Shown piece after piece: positions 7,110-15,710 of a DNA stretch of 64,000 nucleotides; within the stretch, counting starts at the first letter, position 1, and every line of letters begins with the position of its first letter. The DNA lies in assembly GCF_009674485.1 (NCBI RefSeq), contig NZ_WKJJ01000023.1, positions 62,001 to 126,000 on the forward strand. The letters are read 5' to 3'. This stretch comes from Pseudoduganella rivuli. GTDB lineage: Bacteria; Pseudomonadota; Gammaproteobacteria; Burkholderiales; Burkholderiaceae_D. The notes beneath the pieces were generated by a model. The model saw nothing but the letters and a program-made list of their open reading frames with translations, did not search any database and was not told where the DNA came from. Position numbers and translations under genes: made by a program.

Positions 7110-8024
7110 ATGCCCTTTCCCAGCACCGAGATGCGTTTTCTCTCTGCAAGCGTTCCAGCGATTCCCCTGTTAGCTGATGCCCTGACGCCAATCAGGAAGC
7201 TCGCATGCGTGACCGCGCTGCTGGCGGGCGCCAATGCCCATGCGGCATTGGAAGTCGTATTGCCAGGCACCCATTTCAAATGGGTGGGCAATTATGAAAC
7301 AGGGGCCGCATTATATGCCGAATGCGCCAGCCTGGTTGGCAGCATCGGCCAGAGTGTGGCGACGTGGTGCGGCGCCAGCGCGCCAACAGTTCCCACGGAC
7401 GGATATAGCAATATTTATGGTGGATGGATTCAAGATAAAACCACGCCGCCAGGCACCTACAGGTTTTATTTGCTTGCGGCCTATGCCTGTAAGAACAGCG
7501 ATAAGATCCGCTACTTCACCGATGTCAACAAGTGTGTGGGGACCACCCCGGTACCCACACCGACGCCCTCCAATCCCAAGGACAATGGGCCATCCTGCCC
7601 CGTCAATCCGCAGAACCGGCAGCCATCCTGCGGTAACCCAGTTGGCATCGGTTCCGGCACCAAGGTACAGCAGGAAGTTGATTACGAAGACCGGTCCGCA
7701 GGCTTGCCACTGTCGTTGACCCGAACTTATAACTATGGCCAGAACGCGATAGAGGGCGTTGCCGGTTCCTTCGGCAGCAACTGGACGCACCCGATCGACC
7801 GCAAGGTGCAATTGTTGCCCAACCGGGTCGAAACGAAGTGCTATACGCGCAATGACACTGGCGCGCAGTTTTGCGAGAACGCCCCGGTCGCGAATGCGCC
7901 TCAGGCAGTCTCCGTCACCAGGCCGGATGGGAAAATCCATATTTTCGTCCGCTCGGGTAATGCTGGGTGGGCGATCCCGATGTCGATGCCCGCATCAGTG
8001 CGCAGTACGGGGCTGACGGCGTGA
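7110..8024 (+). CDS. RHS/YD-repeat protein, N-terminal part (frame broken near 7964)
   Basis: The N-terminal piece of an exported RHS protein. The ATG at 7110 follows CCCGGAG (7096-7102). A signal peptide ends at about A-H-A in NAHAALEVV. Next come a Cys-containing domain, a Pro/Thr linker (PVPTPTPSNP) and the block typical of RHS N-terminal shell domains, VDYEDRSAGLPLSLTRTYNYG (seen at about 7675-7738), then RPDGKIHIF. At S-G-N-A (about 7964) the RHS-like sequence jumps to the +1-inserted frame, where W-V-G-D-P-D-V-D continues it. The last 20 residues of this frame are therefore nonsense. One missing base explains everything; it may be a true mutation or a sequencing error. Confidence 0.75.
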   Translation: MPFPSTEMRFLSASVPAIPLLADALTPIRKLACVTALLAGANAHAALEVVLPGTHFKWVGNYETGAALYAECASLVGSIGQSVATWCGASAPTVPTDGYSNIYGGWIQDKTTPPGTYRFYLLAAYACKNSDKIRYFTDVNKCVGTTPVPTPTPSNPKDNGPSCPVNPQNRQPSCGNPVGIGSGTKVQQEVDYEDRSAGLPLSLTRTYNYGQNAIEGVAGSFGSNWTHPIDRKVQLLPNRVETKCYTRNDTGAQFCENAPVANAPQAVSVTRPDGKIHIFVRSGNAGWAIPMSMPASVRSTGLTA

Positions 8025-9658
8025 CGCCGGCAGTGTGGACCTACACCACACCACACGAGGACACCGAGCAATACGATGCCAATGGCAGGCTGATAGCACT
8101 GACCGCCAGAACTGGCGCTTCGCAGCGCTTTACCTACAGCGACGGCGCCAGCAACGACACCAGCGTGGCACGCCTGCCGGCCGATGCGCCGGTGTGCCCG
8201 AATGTGCAGGCGGGCGCGGTAATCAAGGCGGGCTTGCTGGTGTGCGTGACGGATAACTGGAACCGGCAGGTGCAGTATGAATATGACGCACTGGGGCGCG
8301 TCGTCAAAGCCTACGATCCTGCCAACCAGGCTTATCTTTATGCCTACGACGGCAGTACTGGAGGTTGCGTACTCGATGGCACCACCAACAAGGCCTGCAG
8401 CGCGGGCAACCTGACGCAGGTGACCTACCCGGATGGGAAGAAAAAGACTTACCACTACAACGAGCGTGCACGGATCAACGATGGATCGAACTGCACCAAT
8501 AACGTGACGAACATCAGCGTCACCTATGGTCATTTGCTCAATGCGCTGACCGGCATCACTGATGAAAAGGGTGTTCGTTACGCGAGTTGGGATTACAGCT
8601 GCAAGGGCGCGGTGGTTGGATCGGAGCATGCGGGTGGTGTCGATAAAGTCAGGATCGCCTATGGCACGCGTGCCGCCGACGGTTCGCAAACCAATACCGT
8701 CACCTCTTATCTGGGCACGACGGCCAGCCCGGCCACCATCGTGCGTAATTACCACTTCAAGGTCATCCTGGGCGTTGCCAAGGGGGATACGCTGGACCAG
8801 CCCTGCGCCGGCTGCGACGGCATGATGGCGCGAACTTACGATGCCAATGGCAACGTGTCGACCGCCAGGGACTGGAACGGCAATCAGACCAATTACACCT
8901 ATGACCTCGCCCGCAACCTGGAAACCCGCCGGGTCGAAGCGGCAGGCAGCAGCGTGGCCCGTACCATCACGACAGAATGGCACCCCACGCTGCGACTGCG
9001 GGCAAGGATGGCGGAGCCGCTGCGCATCACTACGTACACCTACGACGCCAATGGCAACCTCGCCACAAGGTCCGTTCAGCCGACCACGGATGCATCCGGG
9101 GCACAGGGCTTCAGCGCAACGGCCGATGGCACTGCGCGCAACTGGGCCTATACCTACAACGACCTGGGGCAAGTCACCAGCGTAGCCGGGCCGCGCAGCG
9201 CAACCACCACTTATACCTATGACAGCGAAGGACGCCTGGCGACCGTCACCAATGCGGCCGGCCACATCACCAGCTTGAGCAACTACGACGCCAACGGCAG
9301 GCTTGGGCGGATCACGGATCCGAACGGACTGGTTACCGACATGACCTATACGCCGCGTGGCTGGTTGGCTTCCAGCACCACGGGTGGGGAAAGTACCGTG
9401 TATGAATACGATGGTGTGGGGCAGCTCACCAAAGCCACGCTGCCTGATGGCGCCTGGGTCTCGTACACCTACGATGCCGCGCACCGCCTGACCGCCATTG
9501 CCGACCGCAACGGCAACAGCGTCACCTACACGCTGGACCTGGCGGGCAACCGCATCGGCGAGCAAGTCAAGGACAGCAGTGGCGTGCTGGCGCGCCAGAT
9601 CAGCCGCACGTACAACACGCTGAACCGCCTGACCCAGATTACCGGAGCCCTGCAATGA
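7967..9658 (+). CDS. RHS/YD-repeat protein, continuation after the frameshift
   Basis: 563 residues from a GTG that is probably only the first possible start after the frameshift, not a natural start. It has no signal peptide and no clear ribosome site. The sequence begins with the RHS segment EQYDANGRLIALTARTGA and carries many YD-type repeats of the form Y-D-x-x-G-R/N-L, such as YDANGNLATR and YDSEGRLATV. It ends at RTYNTLNRLTQITGALQ in the middle of the repeat array, and its TGA overlaps the ATG of the next RHS frame (ATGA at 9655-9658). With the preceding piece it would make a protein of about 849 residues. Confidence 0.75.
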   Translation: MGDPDVDARISAQYGADGVTPAVWTYTTPHEDTEQYDANGRLIALTARTGASQRFTYSDGASNDTSVARLPADAPVCPNVQAGAVIKAGLLVCVTDNWNRQVQYEYDALGRVVKAYDPANQAYLYAYDGSTGGCVLDGTTNKACSAGNLTQVTYPDGKKKTYHYNERARINDGSNCTNNVTNISVTYGHLLNALTGITDEKGVRYASWDYSCKGAVVGSEHAGGVDKVRIAYGTRAADGSQTNTVTSYLGTTASPATIVRNYHFKVILGVAKGDTLDQPCAGCDGMMARTYDANGNVSTARDWNGNQTNYTYDLARNLETRRVEAAGSSVARTITTEWHPTLRLRARMAEPLRITTYTYDANGNLATRSVQPTTDASGAQGFSATADGTARNWAYTYNDLGQVTSVAGPRSATTTYTYDSEGRLATVTNAAGHITSLSNYDANGRLGRITDPNGLVTDMTYTPRGWLASSTTGGESTVYEYDGVGQLTKATLPDGAWVSYTYDAAHRLTAIADRNGNSVTYTLDLAGNRIGEQVKDSSGVLARQISRTYNTLNRLTQITGALQ

Positions 9659-11370
9659 AACGCCCCATCCCTACCGTTCTCGCCATGGTGCTGGCATCGT
9701 TGGGCGGCGTCGCTTATGCCCAGGCGCAGAACACCACCACGGTATACGCCTATGACACGATGGGTAACTTGAAACAGGTGACCGATCCGCTGAACCAGAT
9801 CACCAGGCACGACTACGACGCCCTGAACCGCCGCATCAAGACCACCGATGCGAAAAACGGCATCACGCAGTTCGGCTACGACGGCCTGGACCAACTGAAC
9901 AAGGTGACCGATGCGCGCAACCTGGTGACGAATTACACGATCGATGGTCTCGGTAATCTCGGTAAAACCACCAGTCCTGATACGGGCGTCACGAACCGGA
10001 CCTATGACGAAGCGGGCAACCTGAAAACCAGCACGGATGCGAAGAATCAGGTCACGACGTACCAGTACGATGTCCTCAATCGCGTCACGTCCGTGGCATA
10101 TGGCGACGGCGGCAGCGCAACGTATGTGTATGACCAGGGCACGAATGGGATTGGGCGGCTGACGCAGGTAACCGACATCAGCGGCGTCACGCGGTACGTG
10201 TACGACCAGCAGGGCCATGTGACGCAGGAAACCCGCACCATCGGCGGGCAGGCTTATACCACTGCCTACCGGTATGACGATGCGGGACGCCTGTCCGGCA
10301 TGACGTATCCCAGCGGGCGCGGCGTCGATTACACGCGCGACGCCATGGGACGCATTGTCACCGTCACGACCACGGTGGAGGGCGTCACGGCGACGCTGGC
10401 CAGCGATGCGCAATATCAGCCATTTGGTCCGCTGAAGTCGTTGACCTTGGGCAATGGCCAGGCCTACAGCCGCACGTACGACCTCGATGGCCGCCTTTCC
10501 AGCTTTACGCTCAACGGCCAGGTACAGACGGTCAGCTATGACGCTGCCAGCCGTTTAACCGGTATTGCCGACGCGGGCAACGCCAACAACAGCCGCACCT
10601 ACGGTTACGACCAGCTGGACCGCCTGACCAGCGAACAGTACCCGAACAGCAGCCGCGCTTATGCCTACGACGCCGTGGGCAACCGCACGCAATCCACGCT
10701 GAATGCCGCCGTCACCGGCTACACGTACGCGGCCACCAGCAACCGCCTTGCCACAGCCGGAGGCAATACCGTCACGTTGGATGCCAACGGCAGCACCACG
10801 AATAACGGCGCCGGCAGCCAGTTCAATTACGATGCGCGCGGCCGCATGGTGTCGGCGACCACCACCATCGGAACGGTCAGTTACCGGATCAACGCGCTGG
10901 GCCAGCGCGTGCAAAAGGTGACGCCAACGGCCACGACCGTATTTCATTACGACCTGGCCGGCAGGCTGATCGCCGAAACCACCGGCGCCGCCACCACCGA
11001 ATATGTCTACCTCGATGATGTGCCGGTTGCTGTGCTGAGGTATATGGGCGGTCCGCTCAATGTAAGCGGCCTTGTGCGCCTGACACAGCAGGGCGCGGCG
11101 TACAACCGCGTCACCGGCAAATATGTCGCCAGTGTGTCGGTGACCAATACCAGCGGCGCAGCGTTGGCGGGGCCCTTGCAGCTGAAGCTGAACAACCTGA
11201 CCTCCGGCCTTACGCTGGACAACGCCAGCGGCATCGATGCGGGTGCACCGTACGTTACGGTGTCCGGTCCACTGAACGCGGACGCCACCATCAGTGTGCC
11301 GCTGACGTTCAGCGGCCCGGCACGTTTGATGGTTACATACACACCCGCGCTCTATCAGGGCAGCTTCTAG
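9655..11370 (+). CDS. RHS/YD-repeat protein, second exported part with C-terminal Ig-like domain
   Basis: 571 residues. It begins with a new, clean signal peptide (cleavage after A-Y-A, about residue 22), then resumes the YD repeats as if the previous protein had not stopped: TTTVYAYDTMGNLKQVTD. The repeats run to about residue 445, reaching EYVYLDDVPVAVL, the segment that in ordinary RHS proteins leads straight to the H-x-D-x-L-x-T-P motif. Here a beta-rich Ig-like domain of about 110 residues (VSVTNTSGAALAGPLQLKLN...) and a stop follow instead. The 4-base overlap with the first part and the GGAG before the ATG suggest translational coupling. It was probably one polypeptide in an ancestor and has been split with export retained. 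Confidence 0.85.
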   Translation: MKRPIPTVLAMVLASLGGVAYAQAQNTTTVYAYDTMGNLKQVTDPLNQITRHDYDALNRRIKTTDAKNGITQFGYDGLDQLNKVTDARNLVTNYTIDGLGNLGKTTSPDTGVTNRTYDEAGNLKTSTDAKNQVTTYQYDVLNRVTSVAYGDGGSATYVYDQGTNGIGRLTQVTDISGVTRYVYDQQGHVTQETRTIGGQAYTTAYRYDDAGRLSGMTYPSGRGVDYTRDAMGRIVTVTTTVEGVTATLASDAQYQPFGPLKSLTLGNGQAYSRTYDLDGRLSSFTLNGQVQTVSYDAASRLTGIADAGNANNSRTYGYDQLDRLTSEQYPNSSRAYAYDAVGNRTQSTLNAAVTGYTYAATSNRLATAGGNTVTLDANGSTTNNGAGSQFNYDARGRMVSATTTIGTVSYRINALGQRVQKVTPTATTVFHYDLAGRLIAETTGAATTEYVYLDDVPVAVLRYMGGPLNVSGLVRLTQQGAAYNRVTGKYVASVSVTNTSGAALAGPLQLKLNNLTSGLTLDNASGIDAGAPYVTVSGPLNADATISVPLTFSGPARLMVTYTPALYQGSF

Positions 11371-11381
11371 GAGCACCAGAC

Positions 11382-13019
11382 ATGCACATCAAACATCCAA
11401 TCCCGGGCGTACTTAAAACCATGTTGATGGCCGTATGGCTGGTGCTGGCCTGGCTCTGCTGCACGGCGGCTTGGGCGGCGCCATCGGCCAGTGTGGTCGC
11501 GTCGCCGTCGTCTGCGGTGGCGCCGGCCAACGTCACGCTGTCCGTGGCGGTGACGGCTGATCCCGATCCGGTTACGGTGACGCGCGTCCAATACGTTAAC
11601 GGCAACAGTTCCCTGGGTGTCGTCACCACTGCGCCGTTCAGCCTGAATTTGCCCAATCTTGGTCCCGGGTACTACGTCATCAAGGCTTACGTGACGCTGG
11701 CGGATGGACAAAATACGATGCTGACCTCCACCCCCGTTGCGCTGACGATTACCGGCGGAACGGCGGCCAGCGCCGCTGTGTACTATATTCATACCGACCA
11801 GCTCAATACCCCGCGCGTAATTGCGGACCAGAGCCAGGCGGTGGTGTGGAAGTGGGAGAGCGACGGGTTTGGCTCGATGCCACCGAACGAGCAGCCGGGA
11901 ACGGCGCCGGCGTTTGAGTTCAATCCGCGGTTTGCGGGGCAGTATTTTGATCGGGAGAGTAATCTTCACTACAACTACTATCGGGATTACGATCCGCAGA
12001 CGGGGCGGTATGTGCAGAGTGATCCGATTGGGCTGCGTGGCGGAATCAATACCTATGGGTACGTTGCCAATAACCCAGTCGGCTACACCGACCCTTTCGG
12101 CCTCATGTGTGTTTCCGGAAATGGATTTACCACATGCTTCGGTGCAGGCGGCCCGACTTTCAGGGTCCCTACTCCTCCAGGTTTTCCACAATCAATGGGG
12201 CCAGGCGATGATTTTTACCATGCCTATGATGTTCAGCGTGACCTTAACGGTGCCGATAGTTCTTGTGTAATTGAAGGTATGATGCAGGCCCCAACGCCAG
12301 GGTCTCCAAGTCCCGCACTCCCCCAAGGGACTCGAAACAATGCCGTAGTGGGAGGCGTTGATAACTGGGTGACGTCATATCGCACAAATGACCTCGTCAC
12401 GGGCGCGTTGGTTGAGGTAAACATAGCGGGGGTGGGGGATGGGTCGTTATTTGGTCCTGGCTATGTCGCGCGTTACGTGAGAGATGGTGTGGCACATACG
12501 GCAGGAGAGGGGACAAATTGGAAGCAAAGTCCAGCCGTTACCAGCCACGCGGTCCAGTCCGCTGCAAATGAAGCCTTATGGGGGCGTCAGATGAGCAAAA
12601 TTATCGAGTCAGCAAAAAATGTGGATGCAAGCAATAGCATGAAAAACGTCCGATCCTGGCCAATTATTACAGCATTCATCGTTGCACCGATGGGAGCTGC
12701 TGTGATGATGGCAATTCTGACGCCTGTAGCAGATAAATTTGATTTTTTAAGTATGATTGGGCTAATTCCCATCTTCTATTTCTTTGCTGCGGCACCCTCA
12801 TTCGCAATTGGCATCCCGCTTTATCTTGTCTTAAATTATTACCGCAGGCTGAACCTCCTAACAATCTTGCTGGGAGGCACTGCGATCGCCTTTCTTAGTG
12901 CGTACGTTATTCGATTTCCGGATATGGCTGCGCTTCGCGACGTTTTGGTGAGCACCGCGATAGGTGTCATATCGTCGCTGCTCTTCTGGTTCGTTTGGCG
13001 CTACCACTATATGAAATAG
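11382..13019 (+). CDS. RHS repeat-associated core protein with variable tip and membrane segment, third exported part
   Basis: 545 residues. A third signal peptide ends near A-W-A (about residue 31), then comes an Ig-like domain (about 32-125). RHS continues with YYIHTDQLNTPRVIADQ (about 133), GQYFDRESNLHYNYYRDYD and the RHS core hallmark DPIGLRGGINTYGYV...DPFGL (about 213-240), after which RHS proteins usually self-cleave. The variable tip (about 241-403) contains GVDNWVTSYRTND and VGDGSLFGPGYVARYVRDG; I do not know its activity. From M404 a segment with four predicted membrane helices follows. GC content falls in this last third, as is usual for exchangeable RHS tips. No separate immunity gene follows. 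The gene is convergent with fau. Confidence 0.85.
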   Translation: MHIKHPIPGVLKTMLMAVWLVLAWLCCTAAWAAPSASVVASPSSAVAPANVTLSVAVTADPDPVTVTRVQYVNGNSSLGVVTTAPFSLNLPNLGPGYYVIKAYVTLADGQNTMLTSTPVALTITGGTAASAAVYYIHTDQLNTPRVIADQSQAVVWKWESDGFGSMPPNEQPGTAPAFEFNPRFAGQYFDRESNLHYNYYRDYDPQTGRYVQSDPIGLRGGINTYGYVANNPVGYTDPFGLMCVSGNGFTTCFGAGGPTFRVPTPPGFPQSMGPGDDFYHAYDVQRDLNGADSSCVIEGMMQAPTPGSPSPALPQGTRNNAVVGGVDNWVTSYRTNDLVTGALVEVNIAGVGDGSLFGPGYVARYVRDGVAHTAGEGTNWKQSPAVTSHAVQSAANEALWGRQMSKIIESAKNVDASNSMKNVRSWPIITAFIVAPMGAAVMMAILTPVADKFDFLSMIGLIPIFYFFAAAPSFAIGIPLYLVLNYYRRLNLLTILLGGTAIAFLSAYVIRFPDMAALRDVLVSTAIGVISSLLFWFVWRYHYMK

Positions 13020-13071
13020 TTTCGCACTCGGAAACCCAGTGCCATATTCGGAACCAGAAAGTCGGCCAATT

Positions 13072-13680
13072 CTAAGGGGAGCATATGGATTGTGCTTCCG
13101 TCAGCATGACGTCCAGCGCGACGTCATGCGGATCGTCCGGAAAGTCCGCCTGCAGGCAACTGTAGGCAATGCCCGCCGTGCGCGGACGCGGCGTATGTTC
13201 CAGCGTGCGGTCATAAAAGCCGCCGCCATAACCGAGCCGGAAGCGGTGCGCGTTGTAGCCTAAACACGGCACCAGCAGGGCGGGCGGATACGCCGCCATG
13301 CGCAAGTCGGCCGGCACCGCCACCCCCATGGTGTCCTTGACCATGGCTTCGCCGATGGTCCATTCGGCAAATTCCAGCGCCGTATGCTTCGCCACCACCA
13401 CCGGCAACAGCAGGCGCACGCCGCGCCTTGCCAGTTCGTCATAAGCAGGTTGCAAATCCGGCTCGTCGCGCAGCGGCCAGTACACACCCAGCGTTTCCAC
13501 CTTGTTTTCCGCCTGCCACGCCAGCACCTTGACGCATAACGCCTGGTCCCACGCAGCCCGCGTTTCCGGCGCCAGGGCGCGGCGTGCCGCCAGCAGTTGC
13601 TTGCGGAGTTCGGCCTTGCCTACGGGCAGTTTATCTGGTGGGGCGGCTGGGTTGCGTGGTATTCTTGGATCGCTGGTCAT
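13072..13680 (-). CDS. fau: 5-Formyltetrahydrofolate cyclo-ligase
   Basis: ATP-dependent cytosolic enzyme returning 5-formyl-THF to the folate pool as 5,10-methenyl-THF. 202 residues with the ATG at 13680. The N-terminal block KAELRKQLLAARRAL, the central LLVPCLGYNAHRFRLGYGGG and FYDRTLE are family signatures. It faces the RHS locus convergently and the lytic transglycosylase divergently, with only 27 bases between the two start codons, so the transglycosylase promoter must lie inside fau. The frame extends far upstream without a stop, but that part is antisense to the transglycosylase and is not supported. Confidence 0.93.
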   Translation of the reverse strand: MTSDPRIPRNPAAPPDKLPVGKAELRKQLLAARRALAPETRAAWDQALCVKVLAWQAENKVETLGVYWPLRDEPDLQPAYDELARRGVRLLLPVVVAKHTALEFAEWTIGEAMVKDTMGVAVPADLRMAAYPPALLVPCLGYNAHRFRLGYGGGFYDRTLEHTPRPRTAGIAYSCLQADFPDDPHDVALDVMLTEAQSICSP

Positions 13681-13707
13681 GTCTGGATTTTTTGTGAGAG
13701 TCGTACC

Positions 13708-15684
13708 TTGATTTCCCCTTCGAAATGGATAGCCGGCATTGCGATTGCCTGTGCTTTCGCATCCGCAACATCCCAAGCCCACGCCGACGACATCGATACC
13801 CGCAAGGAAGACGATGCCTTCCTGCTGCTGCGCGAAGCCGTACGCAAGGAAGAACCGGCCAAGGTGGATTTTTACGGCGCGCGCCTGAACAATTATTCCA
13901 TTCCGTCGTACGTCGACTATTATCGGCTGAAATCCCGCCTGCGGGATGCGCCTACCTACGATATCCGCGAGTTTCTCAAGCGCTACGAAGGCAGCGCCAT
14001 TGCCGACCGCCTGCGCAATGACTGGCTGCTGGAACTGGGCCGCAAGAAAGACTGGCCGAATTTCGACGACCAGTTGCCGCTGTTTGTCTTGAACGACGAT
14101 ACCCAGGTCAAATGCTACGCGCTGCAATCGAAAGCGTTGAAAGGCTTGAAAGTCGCGGACGATGCGCGCGCGCTGCTGACGCAGCCGAATGGCTATGGCG
14201 AAGCGTGCGCGGGCCTGATCGCCACCTTGTACCAGGCGGGGCAGTTCTCCGCCGACGACGTGTGGGCGCAGGTGCGCTTGTCCGGCGAATTCAACGCCAC
14301 TGGACAGGCGCGCCGCGCCATCCTGCTGCTGGGCGGCGTCGACAAAAAGATTTCCCAGGCGGTCGACGTGCCGCTGCTGGCCCTGGCCAAAGGCGCCGGA
14401 GCGACCAAGGCGGATCACGAAACGTTCCTGGTCGCCGTGGGGCGTTCCGCCAAGACCAGCATGAAACTCGCCGTGCTGGCGCTGAACAAGGCGGCGCCGA
14501 AACTGACGGCGCAGGAACAGGCGATCGGCTGGGCAAATATCGCCTTGCAAGCGTCATATACGCTGGCGCCGGAAGCGGCGGAATACTGGCACAAGTCGAA
14601 CGGCGCGCCGTTGTCGCTGGACCAGCACCAGTGGAAGACCCGCTTCGCCTTGCGCAGCGGCGACTGGAAGCAAGTCAAAAAGAATATCAACGCCATGCCG
14701 GAAGCGCTGCGCAGCGACCCCACGTGGGTGTACTGGAAAGCCCGCGCGCTGATGGCCGAACATCCGGGGGCGCAGCCATCCGCCGAAGCCACGCAATTGC
14801 TGCGCTCGATCGCGGACCAGCAGAATTTCTATGGCTTGCTGGCGCAGGAAGAACTGGGCAAGCTGGTGACGATCCCGCCGCCAGGCGCGCCGTTGACGGA
14901 CAGCGAAGTGGCGGCGATTGCCGCCCGTCCCGGCTTTCAGCGCGCGCTGAAATTCTTCGGCATGCGCCTGCGGTTCGAAGGCACGCGCGAATGGAACTGG
15001 GAATTGCGCAGCCTGAACGAACGGGAACACCTGGCGGCCGCGGAATTCGCGCGGCAAAACCATATCCTGGACCGCATGGTCAACACGTCGGACCGCACCC
15101 GCGTGCAGGTGGACTATACGCAGCGCTTCCCCGCGCCGCATGACGACATCATGCATCCCGCCACGCAAACCCTGGGCCTTGATAAAGCATGGGTATATGG
15201 CCTGATCCGCCAGGAATCGCGTTTCATCATGGATGCGCAATCGCATGCGGGGGCGTCCGGCCTGATGCAGGTGATGCCGTCCACCGCGCGCTGGGTGGCG
15301 AAAAAAATCGGCCTGACGGATTACGTGTCCGACGCCATCACCGACGTGCGCACCAATATCCTGCTGGGCACCAATTACATGAACATGGTGCTGGGGAACA
15401 TGGATGGCTCGCAAGTGCTGGCGTCGGCCGCGTATAACGCCGGGCCGGGGCGCCTGCGTTCCTGGCGCGCCACGCTGGACAAGCCGATGGAATCGGCCGT
15501 GTTCATCGAATCGATCCCGTTCGTGGAAACCCGCACCTACGTGAAAAATGTGATGTCCAACGCCACGTATTACGCCGCCCTGTTCGAGGGCAAGCCGCAG
15601 TCGCTGAAAGCGCGCATCGGCGCCGTGGCGCCCAAGGGCTACACGGAACAGCAATTGCAGGAAGCCGCCTTTGGCGGCCGCTAA
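13708..15684 (+). CDS. Soluble lytic murein transglycosylase
   Basis: Periplasmic enzyme that cleaves peptidoglycan glycan strands to give 1,6-anhydro ends. A TTG at 13708, preceded by GAGAG, gives a clean signal peptide ending A-H-A before DDID; upstream starts would add a non-signal tail and overlap fau. Total 658 residues. The long alpha-helical superhelix of the Slt family occupies about residues 30-480. The C-terminal GH23 domain has the catalytic Glu in YGLIRQESRF, then SGLMQVMPSTA and AAYNAGPGRL. It starts a plus-strand run with a GST and cca. Confidence 0.92.
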   Translation: MISPSKWIAGIAIACAFASATSQAHADDIDTRKEDDAFLLLREAVRKEEPAKVDFYGARLNNYSIPSYVDYYRLKSRLRDAPTYDIREFLKRYEGSAIADRLRNDWLLELGRKKDWPNFDDQLPLFVLNDDTQVKCYALQSKALKGLKVADDARALLTQPNGYGEACAGLIATLYQAGQFSADDVWAQVRLSGEFNATGQARRAILLLGGVDKKISQAVDVPLLALAKGAGATKADHETFLVAVGRSAKTSMKLAVLALNKAAPKLTAQEQAIGWANIALQASYTLAPEAAEYWHKSNGAPLSLDQHQWKTRFALRSGDWKQVKKNINAMPEALRSDPTWVYWKARALMAEHPGAQPSAEATQLLRSIADQQNFYGLLAQEELGKLVTIPPPGAPLTDSEVAAIAARPGFQRALKFFGMRLRFEGTREWNWELRSLNEREHLAAAEFARQNHILDRMVNTSDRTRVQVDYTQRFPAPHDDIMHPATQTLGLDKAWVYGLIRQESRFIMDAQSHAGASGLMQVMPSTARWVAKKIGLTDYVSDAITDVRTNILLGTNYMNMVLGNMDGSQVLASAAYNAGPGRLRSWRATLDKPMESAVFIESIPFVETRTYVKNVMSNATYYAALFEGKPQSLKARIGAVAPKGYTEQQLQEAAFGGR

Positions 15685-15710
15685 ACACTTCACTACTGGA
15701 ACCCCCATCC

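Noticed and set aside
13681..14550. Upstream extension of the fau frame by about 290 codons
   Set aside because: That stretch is antisense to the lytic transglycosylase. The fau family starts near the ATG at 13680.
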